NCBI GenBank assembly: GCA_900109435.1 | Contig: FNZT01000017.1 | Span: 24,179-80,524, forward strand | Direction of reading: 5' to 3' | Origin: Ruminococcus sp. YRD2003 | GTDB taxonomy: Bacteria; Bacillota; Clostridia; Oscillospirales; Ruminococcaceae | Length of the DNA stretch: 56,346 nt | Shown here: positions 8,437 through 17,154 of the stretch, piece by piece | Position numbering within the stretch: position 1 is the first letter of the stretch | How the letters are laid out: the number at the start of each line of letters is the position of its first letter | Notes under the pieces: generated by a model | The model's input: the letters and a program-made list of their open reading frames with translations, nothing else | The model's database searches: none | Told to the model about the DNA's origin: nothing | Translations under genes and position numbers: made by a program

Positions 8437-10254
8437 TTACTTGTTGAGGTTTGCCTCTATCATGTCGAGCTCATCGTAGAGAGCCTGCGGGATATTGCCG
8501 CCCTTTGCCTTGATGTCCTCGTCATAGTATCTTCTCATCTCGGCGATCTCCTTCTTCCACTCTTCCTTGTCTACCGTAAGGAGAGCCTGAAGTGCTGTGG
8601 GAGTTACCTCGTCCTCGATGCCGCTGAGGTTGATGTCCTCAGGCTTGGGGAGGTATCCGATAGGTGTCTCTACAGCGTCTACTTCGCCGTCAACACGCTT
8701 GATGATCCAGTCGAGAACACGCATATTCTCGCCGTAGCCGGGCCACAGGAAGTTGCCTTCGTCGTCTGTTCTGAACCAGTTTACGTTGAATATCTTAGGA
8801 GCCTTGCTGCCAAGTCTTGCGCCCATTTCGAGCCAGTGAGCCCAGTAGTCGCCTACGTTGTAGCCGATGAAGGGCTTCATTGCCATCGGGTCGTGACGGA
8901 GTACGCCTACTGCACCTGTTGCAGCAGCTGTTGTCTCAGACGAAACTGCTGAGCCGATGTATGTACCGTGTGTCCAGTCGAACGACTGATATACGAGCGG
9001 AGCTGTTGTAGCACGGCGTCCGCCGAAGATGATAGCCGATACGGGCACGCCCTCGGGATTGTTGAACTCGGGGCTGATGCACGGGCAGTTCTTTGCGGGT
9101 GCTGTGAATCTTGAGTTGGGGTGAGCAAGCTTCTTGCCTTCCTTTACCCATTCCTCACCGTTGCACTTGATACCTGTCCACTCGGTAGCGTCCTTGGGCG
9201 GATTATCGTTGAGCTTCTCCCACCAAACTGTGTTGTCGGAGTTGTCGAGTGCTACGTTTGTGAAGATAGCGCCTTCCTTTGTGCAAGCAAGAGCGTTGTA
9301 GTTTGACTTTGCATTTGTTCCAGGAGCAACGCCGAAGAAGCCGTTCTCGGGGTTGATAGCGTAGAGTCTGCCGTCCTTGCCTGGCTTCATCCATGCGATA
9401 TCGTCGCCGACTGTGAATACCTCATAGCCGTCCTTCTTGTATCCCTCGGGCGGGATGAGCATTGCGAGGTTTGTCTTGCCGCAAGCCGACGGGAATGCTG
9501 CTGTGATGTACTTGATGTCGCCGTTGGGCTTCTTTACGCCGAGGATGAGCATATGCTCTGCCATCCATGCTTCGTTCTTGCCCTGGAAAGATGCGATACG
9601 GAGTGCAAAGCACTTCTTGCCGAGAAGTACGTTTCCGCCGTATGCGGAGTTGATCGACCAGATAGCGTTCTCCTCGGGGAACTGTACGATGTATCTGTTC
9701 TCGGGGTCAACGTTTGCCTTGGAGTGGAGGCCTCTTACGAAATCGTCGGAGGTATCGCCGAGGTTCTCGAATGCCTGCTTGCCCATTCTTGTCATTATGT
9801 TCATGTTGAGCACAACGTAGATAGAATCGGTAACTTCAACGCCTACCTTGGCAAGAGGAGAGCCGATGGGGCCCATGGAATAGGGGATGACATACATCGT
9901 TCTGCCCTTCATTACGCCGTCGTACATGGGGATCAGCTTAGCCTTCATCTCTTCGGGGTCCATCCAGTTGTTTGTAGGACCTGCGCCCTTCTTTTCCTTC
10001 GAGCAGATGAATGTTCTGTCCTCAACGCGGGCAACGTCGTTCTGGCGTGTTCTGTGGTAGAGGCAGTTGGGGTACTTCTCGGGGTTGAGCTTGTACATTT
10101 TGTCCCAGCTGTCGTCGGGGAGAGATGTTACCTCTTCTGTGAGAGCGTCGAGCTGCTCCTTGGAGCCGTCGATCCATACTACCTTGTCGGGCTTGCAGAG
10201 AGCGACCATCTCGTCGACCCACTTTAATACATTGGGGTTCTTTGTCAGTGACAT
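8437..10254 (-). CDS. pckG: Phosphoenolpyruvate carboxykinase (GTP)
   Basis: 605 residues, the normal length of the GTP-dependent family. Visible signatures include the P-loop FPSACGKTNLAM near residue 275, the kinase-2-like VGDDIAWM, and RVEDRTFICS near the N-terminus. It interconverts oxaloacetate and PEP with GTP/GDP in the cytosol. In ruminal and gut Clostridia it usually works in the PEP-to-oxaloacetate direction feeding succinate and biosynthesis. AGGAGGT ribosome site directly upstream of ATG; single-gene unit with its own promoter at 10343-10371 and a terminator at 8330-8357. Confidence 0.96.
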   Translation of the reverse strand: MSLTKNPNVLKWVDEMVALCKPDKVVWIDGSKEQLDALTEEVTSLPDDSWDKMYKLNPEKYPNCLYHRTRQNDVARVEDRTFICSKEKKGAGPTNNWMDPEEMKAKLIPMYDGVMKGRTMYVIPYSMGPIGSPLAKVGVEVTDSIYVVLNMNIMTRMGKQAFENLGDTSDDFVRGLHSKANVDPENRYIVQFPEENAIWSINSAYGGNVLLGKKCFALRIASFQGKNEAWMAEHMLILGVKKPNGDIKYITAAFPSACGKTNLAMLIPPEGYKKDGYEVFTVGDDIAWMKPGKDGRLYAINPENGFFGVAPGTNAKSNYNALACTKEGAIFTNVALDNSDNTVWWEKLNDNPPKDATEWTGIKCNGEEWVKEGKKLAHPNSRFTAPAKNCPCISPEFNNPEGVPVSAIIFGGRRATTAPLVYQSFDWTHGTYIGSAVSSETTAAATGAVGVLRHDPMAMKPFIGYNVGDYWAHWLEMGARLGSKAPKIFNVNWFRTDDEGNFLWPGYGENMRVLDWIIKRVDGEVDAVETPIGYLPKPEDINLSGIEDEVTPTALQALLTVDKEEWKKEIAEMRRYYDEDIKAKGGNIPQALYDELDMIEANLNK

Positions 10255-10342
10255 TGATATATACCTCCTAAAAGATTATCGTTTCAGTGCGGCGGAAATG
10301 CCGCGCAGGGAAACCGAAAATACCGATTTACCCTCAAATACT

Positions 10343-10371
10343 ATTATATACAATTTTTGTCAAACTGTCAA
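10343..10371 (-). promoter_or_regulatory. Sigma-A promoter for pckG
   Basis: Minus strand TTGACA (10366-10371), 17 nt, TATAAT (10343-10348), a perfect consensus pair, which suggests strong expression. The start codon is about 90 nt further on. Confidence 0.85.
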
Positions 10372-10404
10372 TAGCGGGGAATGATATTTTTTTGTCATAG
10401 CATT

Positions 10405-10582
10405 ATAGGCAATACCGCACAAAGCTTGTGCTGGAGATGCGCCGACAGATTTTTCGTCAGATTGTATAGAAATTCCGCAGGCATACTGACGTATGTCAAG
10501 GGATTTCTGTGCAAGATGACGGAAAATATGCAAGCATATCCAGTACAAAGCCTTTAGGCGGGCTTTGTGCGGTGTTGCCTAT
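10405..10582. mobile_element. MITE-like element, ~178 bp long imperfect hairpin
   Basis: The ends 10405-10425 and 10562-10582 are inverted repeats of 21 bp with one mismatch. The interior continues as an imperfect palindrome: 10447-10471 pairs with about 10505-10530, around a centre near 10487. There is no coding capacity. TA flanks both ends, compatible with insertion by an IS630/Tc1-type transposase (inference). A solo right end about 34 bp long recurs at 11903-11936. Confidence 0.75.
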
Positions 10583-10775
10583 ATACTGCGCACGGATGAT
10601 TTCGGCGGAAACAGCGTCGGCTCTGCTGTTCTCTCATATACCATTTCTTGCGGCAGGAGGTCGAAAGTTGCGTTGAATGCGATGGTTTGTTGTACGGACT
10701 GCACAAGTATTTCAACATTCACTTGTATAAAAGGTAGAATCACATTTAAAAACAGGTGTTTTTTATTCGACATTG

Positions 10776-10803
10776 TTGAAATATCTGATTTTTGTGGTAT
10801 AAT
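10776..10803 (+). promoter_or_regulatory. Sigma-A promoter for the cytidylate-kinase-like gene
   Basis: TTGAAA (10776-10781), 16 nt, TATAAT (10798-10803), 43 nt ahead of the ATG at 10847. Confidence 0.75.
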
Positions 10804-10846
10804 TATATTATGTTATATTATATATAAGGAAGCGGAGGCCATTGAT

Positions 10847-11485
10847 ATGAAGAAAACTATCATCACTATCGAACGTCAGTACGGCAGCGGCGGCAGTACC
10901 ATAGGCAAGCTTGCTGCGGAAAAACTCGGCGTCAACTACTATAACAGACAAATACTCGAAATGACTGCCCAGAAATGCGGTATTTCCGCCGAGTACCTCG
11001 AATCTGCCGAGGAGAGCGTGCCTACGAGCTTCCTCTATTCTCTGCTGCTCTCGGCTAATCCCGCAAGAACTATGGAGGAGAATCTGCCCCTCTCGGATAA
11101 GGTCTTCCTCATGGAGAGCCGCATCATCAGCGAGATAGCCGAGCGCGAGAACGGTTTTGTCCTCGTCGGTCGGTGCGGCAGCTATATCCTCGAGGATAAG
11201 GGCTGTTTCAGCGTGTATATTTACGCTCCGCACGACGCGAGGATACAGCGCGCGACCGAGGAGTACGGCGTCGCCCCGAACAAGGCCGAGAATATGCTGA
11301 AAAAGATCGACAAGCGCCGTGAGACCTTCTTCAACGTCAACACAGGCAGAAGCTGGCAGGATAAGGACCTCTATTCGCTCTGCCTCAACAGCGCCGAGCT
11401 CGGCGATGAGCTGTGCGCGGAGCTGATCGTCAAGGCGTATAACGAGTATAATGCCCGTTTCAGAAACGAGGCGGGTATCAAGTGA
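10847..11485 (+). CDS. Cytidylate kinase-like P-loop protein
   Basis: 212 residues from ATG 10847, which has AAGGAAGCGGAGG just upstream and a promoter ending at 10803; the open frame continues upstream but lacks any start signal. The N-terminal ITIERQYGSGGSTIGKLAAEKLG is the degenerate P-loop of the cytidylate kinase-like family (GSGG-S-IG in place of GxxGxGKS/T). VLVGRCGSYIL near residue 107 is also typical. This group is distinct from Cmk itself and its substrate is not known. Monocistronic. Confidence 0.85.
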   Translation: MKKTIITIERQYGSGGSTIGKLAAEKLGVNYYNRQILEMTAQKCGISAEYLESAEESVPTSFLYSLLLSANPARTMEENLPLSDKVFLMESRIISEIAERENGFVLVGRCGSYILEDKGCFSVYIYAPHDARIQRATEEYGVAPNKAENMLKKIDKRRETFFNVNTGRSWQDKDLYSLCLNSAELGDELCAELIVKAYNEYNARFRNEAGIK

Positions 11486-11495
11486 GCGGCTGTGC

Positions 11496-11816
11496 TCATA
11501 CGGAAGCAATACGGGACTTATCGGGGGAAACCTTTCTGTAGAAAGGTTCCGCCAACAGCGGCGGTCCCCTCTGTCGCTTCGCGACATCTCCCCGCACTGC
11601 GGGGAGTCACCCCCGAGCGCCTTACCAAAGACTTTTAGCCCAAATTTTGCCCCTATGGGGTACTCTCACGAAAAAAAAAGACTAACTCTTTCCATACAAG
11701 AAGAGTACCCCATAGGGGCAAAATTTAAATTGAAAGTTTTAGGAAGGGAGTTTGAGGGAGAACCCTTTTTCAAAAGGGTTTCCCTCAATAAATACTCCGT
11801 ATTGCTTATGTATGAA
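11496..11816. mobile_element. Giant-hairpin repeat element, copy 1 (~320 bp)
   Basis: Terminal inverted repeats TCATACGGAAGCAATACGG (from 11496) and its near complement ending at 11816. Internal arms also pair: the AACCTTTC block near 11530 with the AAAGGGTT block near 11775, and AATTTTGCCCCTATGGGGTA (11643-11662) with its exact complement (11706-11725). The whole element can fold into one hairpin. It is closely related to copy 2 at 45336-45600 but carries about 70 bp extra in the left arm with its own palindromes. No protein-coding potential; short open frames inside it are by-products. Confidence 0.8.
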
Positions 11817-11822
11817 CAGAAG

Positions 11823-11936
11823 TAGGGGCTGATGCCAACATCAGCCCCTATAAATCAATGTGAAGGGGGGCGATGTGGACATCGCCCCATTCATTTTCAA
11901 TTTAGCCTTCAGGCGGGCTTTGTGCGGTGTTGCCTT
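11823..11936. repeat. Two short palindromes and a solo MITE end
   Basis: A perfect 12 bp stem (11823-11834 / 11839-11850), a second palindrome at about 11867-11886, and at 11903-11936 a near-identical copy of the right end of the 10405-10582 element. The solo end runs straight into the TPM gene's stop codon, so an insertion may have set the 3' end of that gene. Confidence 0.7.
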
Positions 11937-12870
11937 AACGGTGTCTGCCGCCGCCGCCGAAGCTGCCGCCGCCTCCGCCTCCGCTGCGGAAGCCTCCGCC
12001 GCCTCCGCCTCCGCTGCTCTGCGGGATATGCGTCGTCGATGTGTGCGAGCGGATCAGCTCGTCGTTATTTACCGAGAACCGCGTCTCGTCCTTTGCAAGG
12101 TAGATGTTGGGGTTCGTCTTTGCCTTGAACTTGTAGTTGCTCTTGGCGACAAAGAAGGTGATGAGGTGGGCGATGCCGCCTCCGACAATTGCTATGAGCA
12201 ATGCCTTGAGGTACACGGCGGGCGGTTTGAATTCAGTGACCTTCAGCTCGCCGTTTAAATAGTAGATGTACTTTTTCGTGTTCTTGTCGTAATAATATTT
12301 CAGTCCTGCGCGAAAATCTTCCTGATACTCGTTCAGCTGACCGTAGAAGGAATTTATAGCTGTCCTTACATCGGAGGAATAGTCCGTGTCTGCACTGAAA
12401 GAATCGGATGAGGGCAGATAGCAGAGCGAGGCGTCGAGGATCTCGTCCACGTCCTCCTGATAGAAGAGGATAGCCTTGCCTGCTGTAGCCATATAGTCAT
12501 AGGCAGGCTTTTTGCCCGTCATATCAATGAAGAGGTACACGCCGTCGGTATCATCGCCGAAACGCTCGGAGTATGCCTTCTTGCAGAACTGCACCTCGTC
12601 ACTGTCGCTCATTCGGTACTGAGGTCCTGCGATGAAAACGCAGATATTCATTTGCAGCTTCTCGGAGTATTCTCTTGTGCTCGAGTTGAGCTGTTCGAGA
12701 ACGTAGCTCTTGTCATTGAATATGCCCGCGTTGTCGATAACGCATGAGAGAGAGCTGTCTCCCGACCAGCCTGCCGCGGTATTCTCGGCGGAGGCACACA
12801 GAGTACAGAACGGGAGCATCAGCATTATCGCTATGATCGCGGCAGCTGCTGCCGATATAAGACGTTTCAT
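11935..12870 (-). CDS. TPM-domain membrane-anchored protein
   Basis: 311 residues. Signal peptide at 1-28 (hydrophobic stretch ending CASAEN), an extracytoplasmic TPM domain at about 40-200 (VIDNAGIF at the start is typical), a membrane helix near 222-242, a short cytoplasmic region, and a C-terminal tail of Gly runs (GGGGGGGFRSGGGGGGSFGG). TPM proteins occur in Psb32/YgcG and are linked to membrane-protein quality control. Start overlaps the zinc-ribbon gene stop in ATGA, with GGGAGGTG upstream, so the two are coupled. Last gene of the 15485-11935 operon. Confidence 0.88.
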   Translation of the reverse strand: MKRLISAAAAAIIAIMLMLPFCTLCASAENTAAGWSGDSSLSCVIDNAGIFNDKSYVLEQLNSSTREYSEKLQMNICVFIAGPQYRMSDSDEVQFCKKAYSERFGDDTDGVYLFIDMTGKKPAYDYMATAGKAILFYQEDVDEILDASLCYLPSSDSFSADTDYSSDVRTAINSFYGQLNEYQEDFRAGLKYYYDKNTKKYIYYLNGELKVTEFKPPAVYLKALLIAIVGGGIAHLITFFVAKSNYKFKAKTNPNIYLAKDETRFSVNNDELIRSHTSTTHIPQSSGGGGGGGFRSGGGGGGSFGGGGRHR

Positions 12871-13928
12871 AATAGCAGCGCACCTCCCAGAAAGCAGATA
12901 ACTCCCACGATCAGTCCTATTATAGAGGAGAATGCGAAGAGCTTGGGCTTGGAAAGAGGCGGTGTTCCCGCGAGCTTGCCTGTCTGACCGTTCATTGCGA
13001 ACTCGTAGACCTTATCGTTGTACTTGTAGCTCATGAACCACACGGGGAGCATCATATAGCTCCAGTCGGTCTTGAGGATATTGTAGCTCTCGTTGTCGAC
13101 CTTTATCGAGGAATACCCCTTCGCTATACTTTTCTGTATGACCTCGCGCGCTACCTTGTCGGAGCGCTCGCGGATACGCGGGAATACGCCTGCGCGGTCG
13201 ACGTCGTACTTGTCGGCGTAGAAGCCGCTGAGGTAGGACATCGAGAAGTCCTTGAGGTCTTTGTAGTCAAAGGGTTCGATCGCTTCCATGAGCAGGTCGT
13301 CTATCTTGCTCTCGCCGTCGGCGGGGATCCCCTTGTTGAGGATGCGCGCGTTCCTGATTATGCGGAACTCCTTGGTCTCGGTGTAGACATACTGGCCCGA
13401 TGTCCATGTACGGACCTTCTTGCCCGTCGCGGAATAGCGGGCGTCAACGTCGCAGTCCGCCACCCAGAACGGCACATACAGTCCTGTCATTTTTTCGAGC
13501 TGCTGCTGCGACTTGAAGTCGCTCGGCACGAATTTGCGCCCCTTGCACCAGTTCTTGAACGCGTCGAGAGCCTGCTCGCGCGTATATCTGAATCCGATGA
13601 CCTTGTTTGGCTTGTAGTCGCCTGTGAGCTTGCCCGCAAGAATGACGGGATTATGGCAGTAGTAGCAGAAGAGAGCCGTCTGACCGTCGTCAGCCATTAT
13701 CTCGGCTCCGCAGCTCTGGCAGTGGTAGAGGTTGGTGTGCTCGGCGAACTCGTCTTTTGCCTCCTCGACCACCTCGTCGGTGGGAAGAGCCTCGAGCTCT
13801 GCGTATATCTGCTTTACCTCTTCGATCGTGAACGAGCTGTCGCAGTATTCACAGCCGAGTTTCTGGATAGTCGGGTCGAATTTCAGGTCGGCGCCGCAGT
13901 TCGGACATTTGTATTCGGATGCTTCCAA
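12867..13928 (-). CDS. TFIIB-type zinc-ribbon protein with C-terminal membrane anchor
   Basis: 353 residues, TTG start supported by AAAGGAG 9 nt upstream. Two zinc ribbons: CPNCG...CEYC (8-30) and CQSCG...CYYC (about 71-93). A middle domain of about 200 residues includes GLYVPFWVADCDVDARY and LPVWFMSYKY, typical of this family, and a C-terminal membrane helix closes the protein. Family members often neighbour TPM and SPFH/virion-core-like genes, but the biochemical role is not known. Here it is translationally coupled to the TPM gene and 74 nt downstream of prsW. Confidence 0.85.
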   Translation of the reverse strand: MEASEYKCPNCGADLKFDPTIQKLGCEYCDSSFTIEEVKQIYAELEALPTDEVVEEAKDEFAEHTNLYHCQSCGAEIMADDGQTALFCYYCHNPVILAGKLTGDYKPNKVIGFRYTREQALDAFKNWCKGRKFVPSDFKSQQQLEKMTGLYVPFWVADCDVDARYSATGKKVRTWTSGQYVYTETKEFRIIRNARILNKGIPADGESKIDDLLMEAIEPFDYKDLKDFSMSYLSGFYADKYDVDRAGVFPRIRERSDKVAREVIQKSIAKGYSSIKVDNESYNILKTDWSYMMLPVWFMSYKYNDKVYEFAMNGQTGKLAGTPPLSKPKLFAFSSIIGLIVGVICFLGGALLL

Positions 13929-14002
13929 GCTTCACATCTCCTTTCGCAGTTGCGTGAGTAGTATCTGATACAAGCAGGCGGATGTACATCTGCCGCTTCA
14001 TG

Positions 14003-14719
14003 TCATACGTATGAATACGGTGAAACGGGTGAATCCTCGCGTGAGAGCCTGTTTACGGTAAGGAAGGCGAGGACGGTTATCACTACCTCGAACATGAGGA
14101 AAACGATCACGAACAGCCAGTTTCCGACTGAAAGACAGAAATCATAGAAGCCGTGTATCAGTACAGGCAGTATGAACGATATCGCAAAGCCCGCTATGGT
14201 AAGCGGTATCTTGCGCGCGCACCACGCCTTCTTGGCTACGCCGTAGTGATAGCCCATGTATACGGCGAATATGGTGTGCCCAGGGACTGACGTCAGAGCA
14301 CGCAGAAGTGCGACTCCGAAGCCGCCCTCAAATACGTAGAGCACGTTCTCGAGCGCAGCGAATCCGAGCGACACCGACACTGCGTATACTACGGCGTCGT
14401 AGGTGTAGTTGAACTCCTTCGACCACCACGTCCGCAGGAAGAGACAAGCGAATTTGCAGCCCTCCTCTGCGACCGCGATGACGAAGAAGCAGTCGAGGAA
14501 CTGGTATATCGGGCTTGTTTCGCTGAGCACCAGCGAGAGCACCGCACCGCCGATGAGCTCGAGGATTATGGCGGGGATAATGGACAGACCGCCCAGTCCC
14601 ACGAGCTGGAGAAGCAGCTTCATCGGTTCGGGTTCGACCTTGTCCTTTTTGCGTATGTAGAAAAAGAGTATCACCGCGGGAGCAAGCGCCGCGGAGAGAA
14701 GATATCTTCCTTTGAACAT
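14003..14719 (-). CDS. PrsW-family intramembrane metalloprotease
   Basis: 238 residues with about seven or eight hydrophobic segments. Family motifs are visible: AEEGCKF near residue 89 (EExxK), FAALENVLY near 120, PGHTIFAVYMGYHYG near 146 and HGFYDF near 191. PrsW of Bacillus subtilis cuts the anti-sigma factor RsiW; others in the family act on unknown substrates. No sigma/anti-sigma pair lies in this window. Strong AAGGAGGAA ribosome site; starts 1 nt after the upstream gene, so firmly in the operon. Confidence 0.9.
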   Translation of the reverse strand: MFKGRYLLSAALAPAVILFFYIRKKDKVEPEPMKLLLQLVGLGGLSIIPAIILELIGGAVLSLVLSETSPIYQFLDCFFVIAVAEEGCKFACLFLRTWWSKEFNYTYDAVVYAVSVSLGFAALENVLYVFEGGFGVALLRALTSVPGHTIFAVYMGYHYGVAKKAWCARKIPLTIAGFAISFILPVLIHGFYDFCLSVGNWLFVIVFLMFEVVITVLAFLTVNRLSREDSPVSPYSYV

Positions 14720-14720
14720 T

Positions 14721-15485
14721 TTATTCCTCCTTTTGAGCGGCAGAACGTGAAGTAAATCTTTCCTTTGCCTGCGAGATGAGCTCGGGCTTGGATTTTATGA
14801 TATAGGGGTATTGCCCATCGGGCGTAGTCGGGATATTGACGAAGTCGGAGAGCCAGCTTCCGTCGCTGTCGACGAGCACGAAGCATGGGCTCATATGCGA
14901 GAAGCTGTCAAATTCCGCGCCGTATTTCTTACCGTTTTTGAATTTGGGAATGATGTATCGGTCGGCAATGCTGTAGAGCACGTCGGCAGCGGGCTCGATT
15001 TCGTTGCTTCTGCTGACGCATATCTCGCACTTGTAGGGAGAGCGCACCTCCCCCTCGGGCTTGAAGCTGTAAGAAACTCCCGAATCGTCGAGCTTTGCGA
15101 GGACGTCCCTGTCCGCGAACATCTTAGCAGATAGGTAGTAGTCGGTCACCTCGTAGTGCGAGTTGAACATATAGCCGTGGTTGAGGAACTGGACGACCGA
15201 GAATTCCACTCCGTTTGCGTCGGAGTAAAGATAGGCTGTTTCGTCGGAATATTCGGCAGTTTCGAGCTCGCGCACGAACGTGAAGTCAGTGCCGTAGCAG
15301 TCCTCGAGCCAGTTTTCTATGTAGTCGGTGGTGTATGGCTCCTTGCCGCTGTTGGGCTCGACCTTGGTACACGATCTGAAAAAAAGCATTACCGAGACCG
15401 CGAGGGCGATAAACGCCGCGAGCGCGAAAATGCTCAGCCCGAGCACTATCCTGCCGATTATTGTCGCTTTCTTTTCGTTGTTCAT
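14721..15485 (-). CDS. Membrane-anchored protein of unknown function
   Basis: 254 residues: cytoplasmic N-terminus, one membrane helix at about 12-35 ending in FRSC, then an extracytoplasmic domain of about 210 residues rich in Tyr, Asp and Glu with two further cysteines (KCEICVS). I do not recognise the family. First gene of the operon 15485-11935; with PrsW immediately behind it, it is a possible PrsW substrate or regulator (inference only). Confidence 0.75.
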   Translation of the reverse strand: MNNEKKATIIGRIVLGLSIFALAAFIALAVSVMLFFRSCTKVEPNSGKEPYTTDYIENWLEDCYGTDFTFVRELETAEYSDETAYLYSDANGVEFSVVQFLNHGYMFNSHYEVTDYYLSAKMFADRDVLAKLDDSGVSYSFKPEGEVRSPYKCEICVSRSNEIEPAADVLYSIADRYIIPKFKNGKKYGAEFDSFSHMSPCFVLVDSDGSWLSDFVNIPTTPDGQYPYIIKSKPELISQAKERFTSRSAAQKEE

Positions 15486-15496
15486 AGTATTTCTCC

Positions 15497-15640
15497 GATT
15501 CGGGCTGTCGGGGACGCCAGCCCCTACAAATCACATCTGTGGAAATAATCGTAGGGAACGGCGCCCCCGCCGTTCCGTATTGCCGCCGGTCGTCGTGCGG
15601 CGGAACGCCGAGGGCGGCGTTCCCTACAAAGAGAATCGTC
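15497..15640. repeat. Dispersed CCCTAC-edged palindromes
   Basis: Three units: a copy ending in CCCCTAC at about 15508-15530, one beginning GTAGGGAACGGCG near 15551, and one ending in GGCGGCGTTCCCTAC near 15600-15626. The last two form a large inverted pair around 15575-15600. They fill the gap between glyQS and the membrane operon. Confidence 0.65.
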
Positions 15641-15662
15641 TTATGCCCTTATTATGTTTTGA

Positions 15663-17069
15663 TTAAAACTCCATCTTTGCCTCAAGGAAGGCAACAAGGT
15701 CATCAACAGCGATACGCTCCTGCTCCATTGTGTCGCGGTCGCGGACGGTTACGCAGTTGTCCTTCTCGATGGTGTCGAAGTCGACTGTGATGCAGAAGGG
15801 CGTGCCTATCTCGTCCTCGCGGCGGTATCTCTTGCCGATAGTGCCCGACTCGTCATAGTCTACCATGAACTTCTTTGACAGCATCTCGTATATCTCCTCT
15901 GCCTTGGGCGAGAGTTTCTTTACGAGCGGCAGAATTGCACACTTATACGGTGCGAGTGCGGGGTGGAAGTGCATAACTGTGCGGACATCCTTCTTCTCGT
16001 TGCCGTTCTTGTCGGTGGAGATGAGCTCCTCTTCGTCATATGCCTCAGTAACGACAGAGAGGAAGAGCCTCTCTACGCCGAGCGATGGCTCGATGACGTA
16101 GGGAATGTACTTCTCGTTGGTCTCGGGGTCGAAGTATTCGAGAGACTTGCCGCTTGTGTTGATGTGCTGGGTGAGGTCGTAATCTGTTCTGTCGGCTACG
16201 CCCCAGAGCTCGCCCCAGCCGAAGGGGAAGAGGTACTCGAAGTCGGTAGTTGCCTTTGAGTAGAAGCAGAGCTCCTCGGGAGAGTGGTCGCGCAGACGGA
16301 TATTCTCCTCCTTGAGACCGAGGCTGAGCAGGAAGTTCTTGCAGTAGCTTCTCCAGTAGTCGAACCACTCAAGGTCGGTGCCCGGCTTGCAGAAGAATTC
16401 AAGCTCCATCTGCTCGAACTCGCGTACACGGAAGATGAAGTTTCCCGGAGTTATCTCGTTGCGGAAGGACTTGCCGACCTGTGCTACGCCGAAGGGGACC
16501 TTCTTGCGGGTAGTTCTCTGGATGTTGGCGAAGTTTACGAATATGCCCTGTGCTGTCTCGGGGCGGAGATAGAGCTCAGCCTTGCTGTCCTCCGTAACGC
16601 CCTGAAAGGTCTTGAACATGAGGTTGAACTGGCGGATATCAGTGAAATTCTGCTTGCCGCAGTTTGGGCAGACGATGTTCTTCTCCTTGATGTAGTCCAT
16701 CATCTGCTCGTTGGTCCAGCCCGCAACGTTGGTGCCGTCGAAGTCCTCGATGAGGTTGTCGGCGCGGTGACGGGTCTTGCACTCCTTGCAGTCCATGAGC
16801 GGGTCGGAGAATCCGCCGATATGTCCCGATGCGACCCATGTCTGGGGGTTCATGAGGATAGCCGAGTCAAGACCTACGTTGTACTTGTTCTCCTGCACGA
16901 ACTTCTTCATCCACGCATTCTTGATGTTCTTCTTGAGCTCGACGCCCAGCGGACCGTAGTCCCATGTATTGGCGAGACCGCCGTATATCTCGGAGCCAGG
17001 GTATACAAAGCCCTTCGATTTACAAAGGTCGACGATCTTGTCCATGACTTTTTCGTTGTTTTTAAGCAT
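15663..17069 (-). CDS. glyQS: Glycyl-tRNA synthetase, single-chain class II type
   Basis: 468 residues, the alpha-2 form related to archaeal and eukaryotic GlyRS, not the GlyQ/GlyS heterotetramer. Class II motif 2 is visible in [20 protein letters not shown] near residue 204, motif 3 in PSLGVERLF near residue 333, and the early [13 protein letters not shown] is typical. It charges tRNA-Gly in the cytosol. AGAGGT ribosome site before ATG, own promoter at 17109-17137. Unlike cysS, trpB and leuA nearby, the 85 nt upstream gap is too short for a T-box. Confidence 0.96.
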   Translation of the reverse strand: MLKNNEKVMDKIVDLCKSKGFVYPGSEIYGGLANTWDYGPLGVELKKNIKNAWMKKFVQENKYNVGLDSAILMNPQTWVASGHIGGFSDPLMDCKECKTRHRADNLIEDFDGTNVAGWTNEQMMDYIKEKNIVCPNCGKQNFTDIRQFNLMFKTFQGVTEDSKAELYLRPETAQGIFVNFANIQRTTRKKVPFGVAQVGKSFRNEITPGNFIFRVREFEQMELEFFCKPGTDLEWFDYWRSYCKNFLLSLGLKEENIRLRDHSPEELCFYSKATTDFEYLFPFGWGELWGVADRTDYDLTQHINTSGKSLEYFDPETNEKYIPYVIEPSLGVERLFLSVVTEAYDEEELISTDKNGNEKKDVRTVMHFHPALAPYKCAILPLVKKLSPKAEEIYEMLSKKFMVDYDESGTIGKRYRREDEIGTPFCITVDFDTIEKDNCVTVRDRDTMEQERIAVDDLVAFLEAKMEF

Positions 17070-17108
17070 TTTAAGTACCTCTTTCGGTGAATTATTGTCA
17101 TTGCTATT

Positions 17109-17137
17109 ATTTTACATCATACACGCTCAAATGTCAA
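17109..17137 (-). promoter_or_regulatory. Sigma-A promoter for glyQS
   Basis: Minus strand TTGACA (17132-17137), 17 nt, TAAAAT (17109-17114). The leader to ATG 17069 is only about 35 nt. Confidence 0.8.
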
Positions 17138-17154
17138 GCGTGACACAGCCCTGT

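Noticed and set aside
17070..17154. T-box leader expected for glyQS
   Set aside because: Only 85 nt with promoter and ribosome site; no T-box core sequence.
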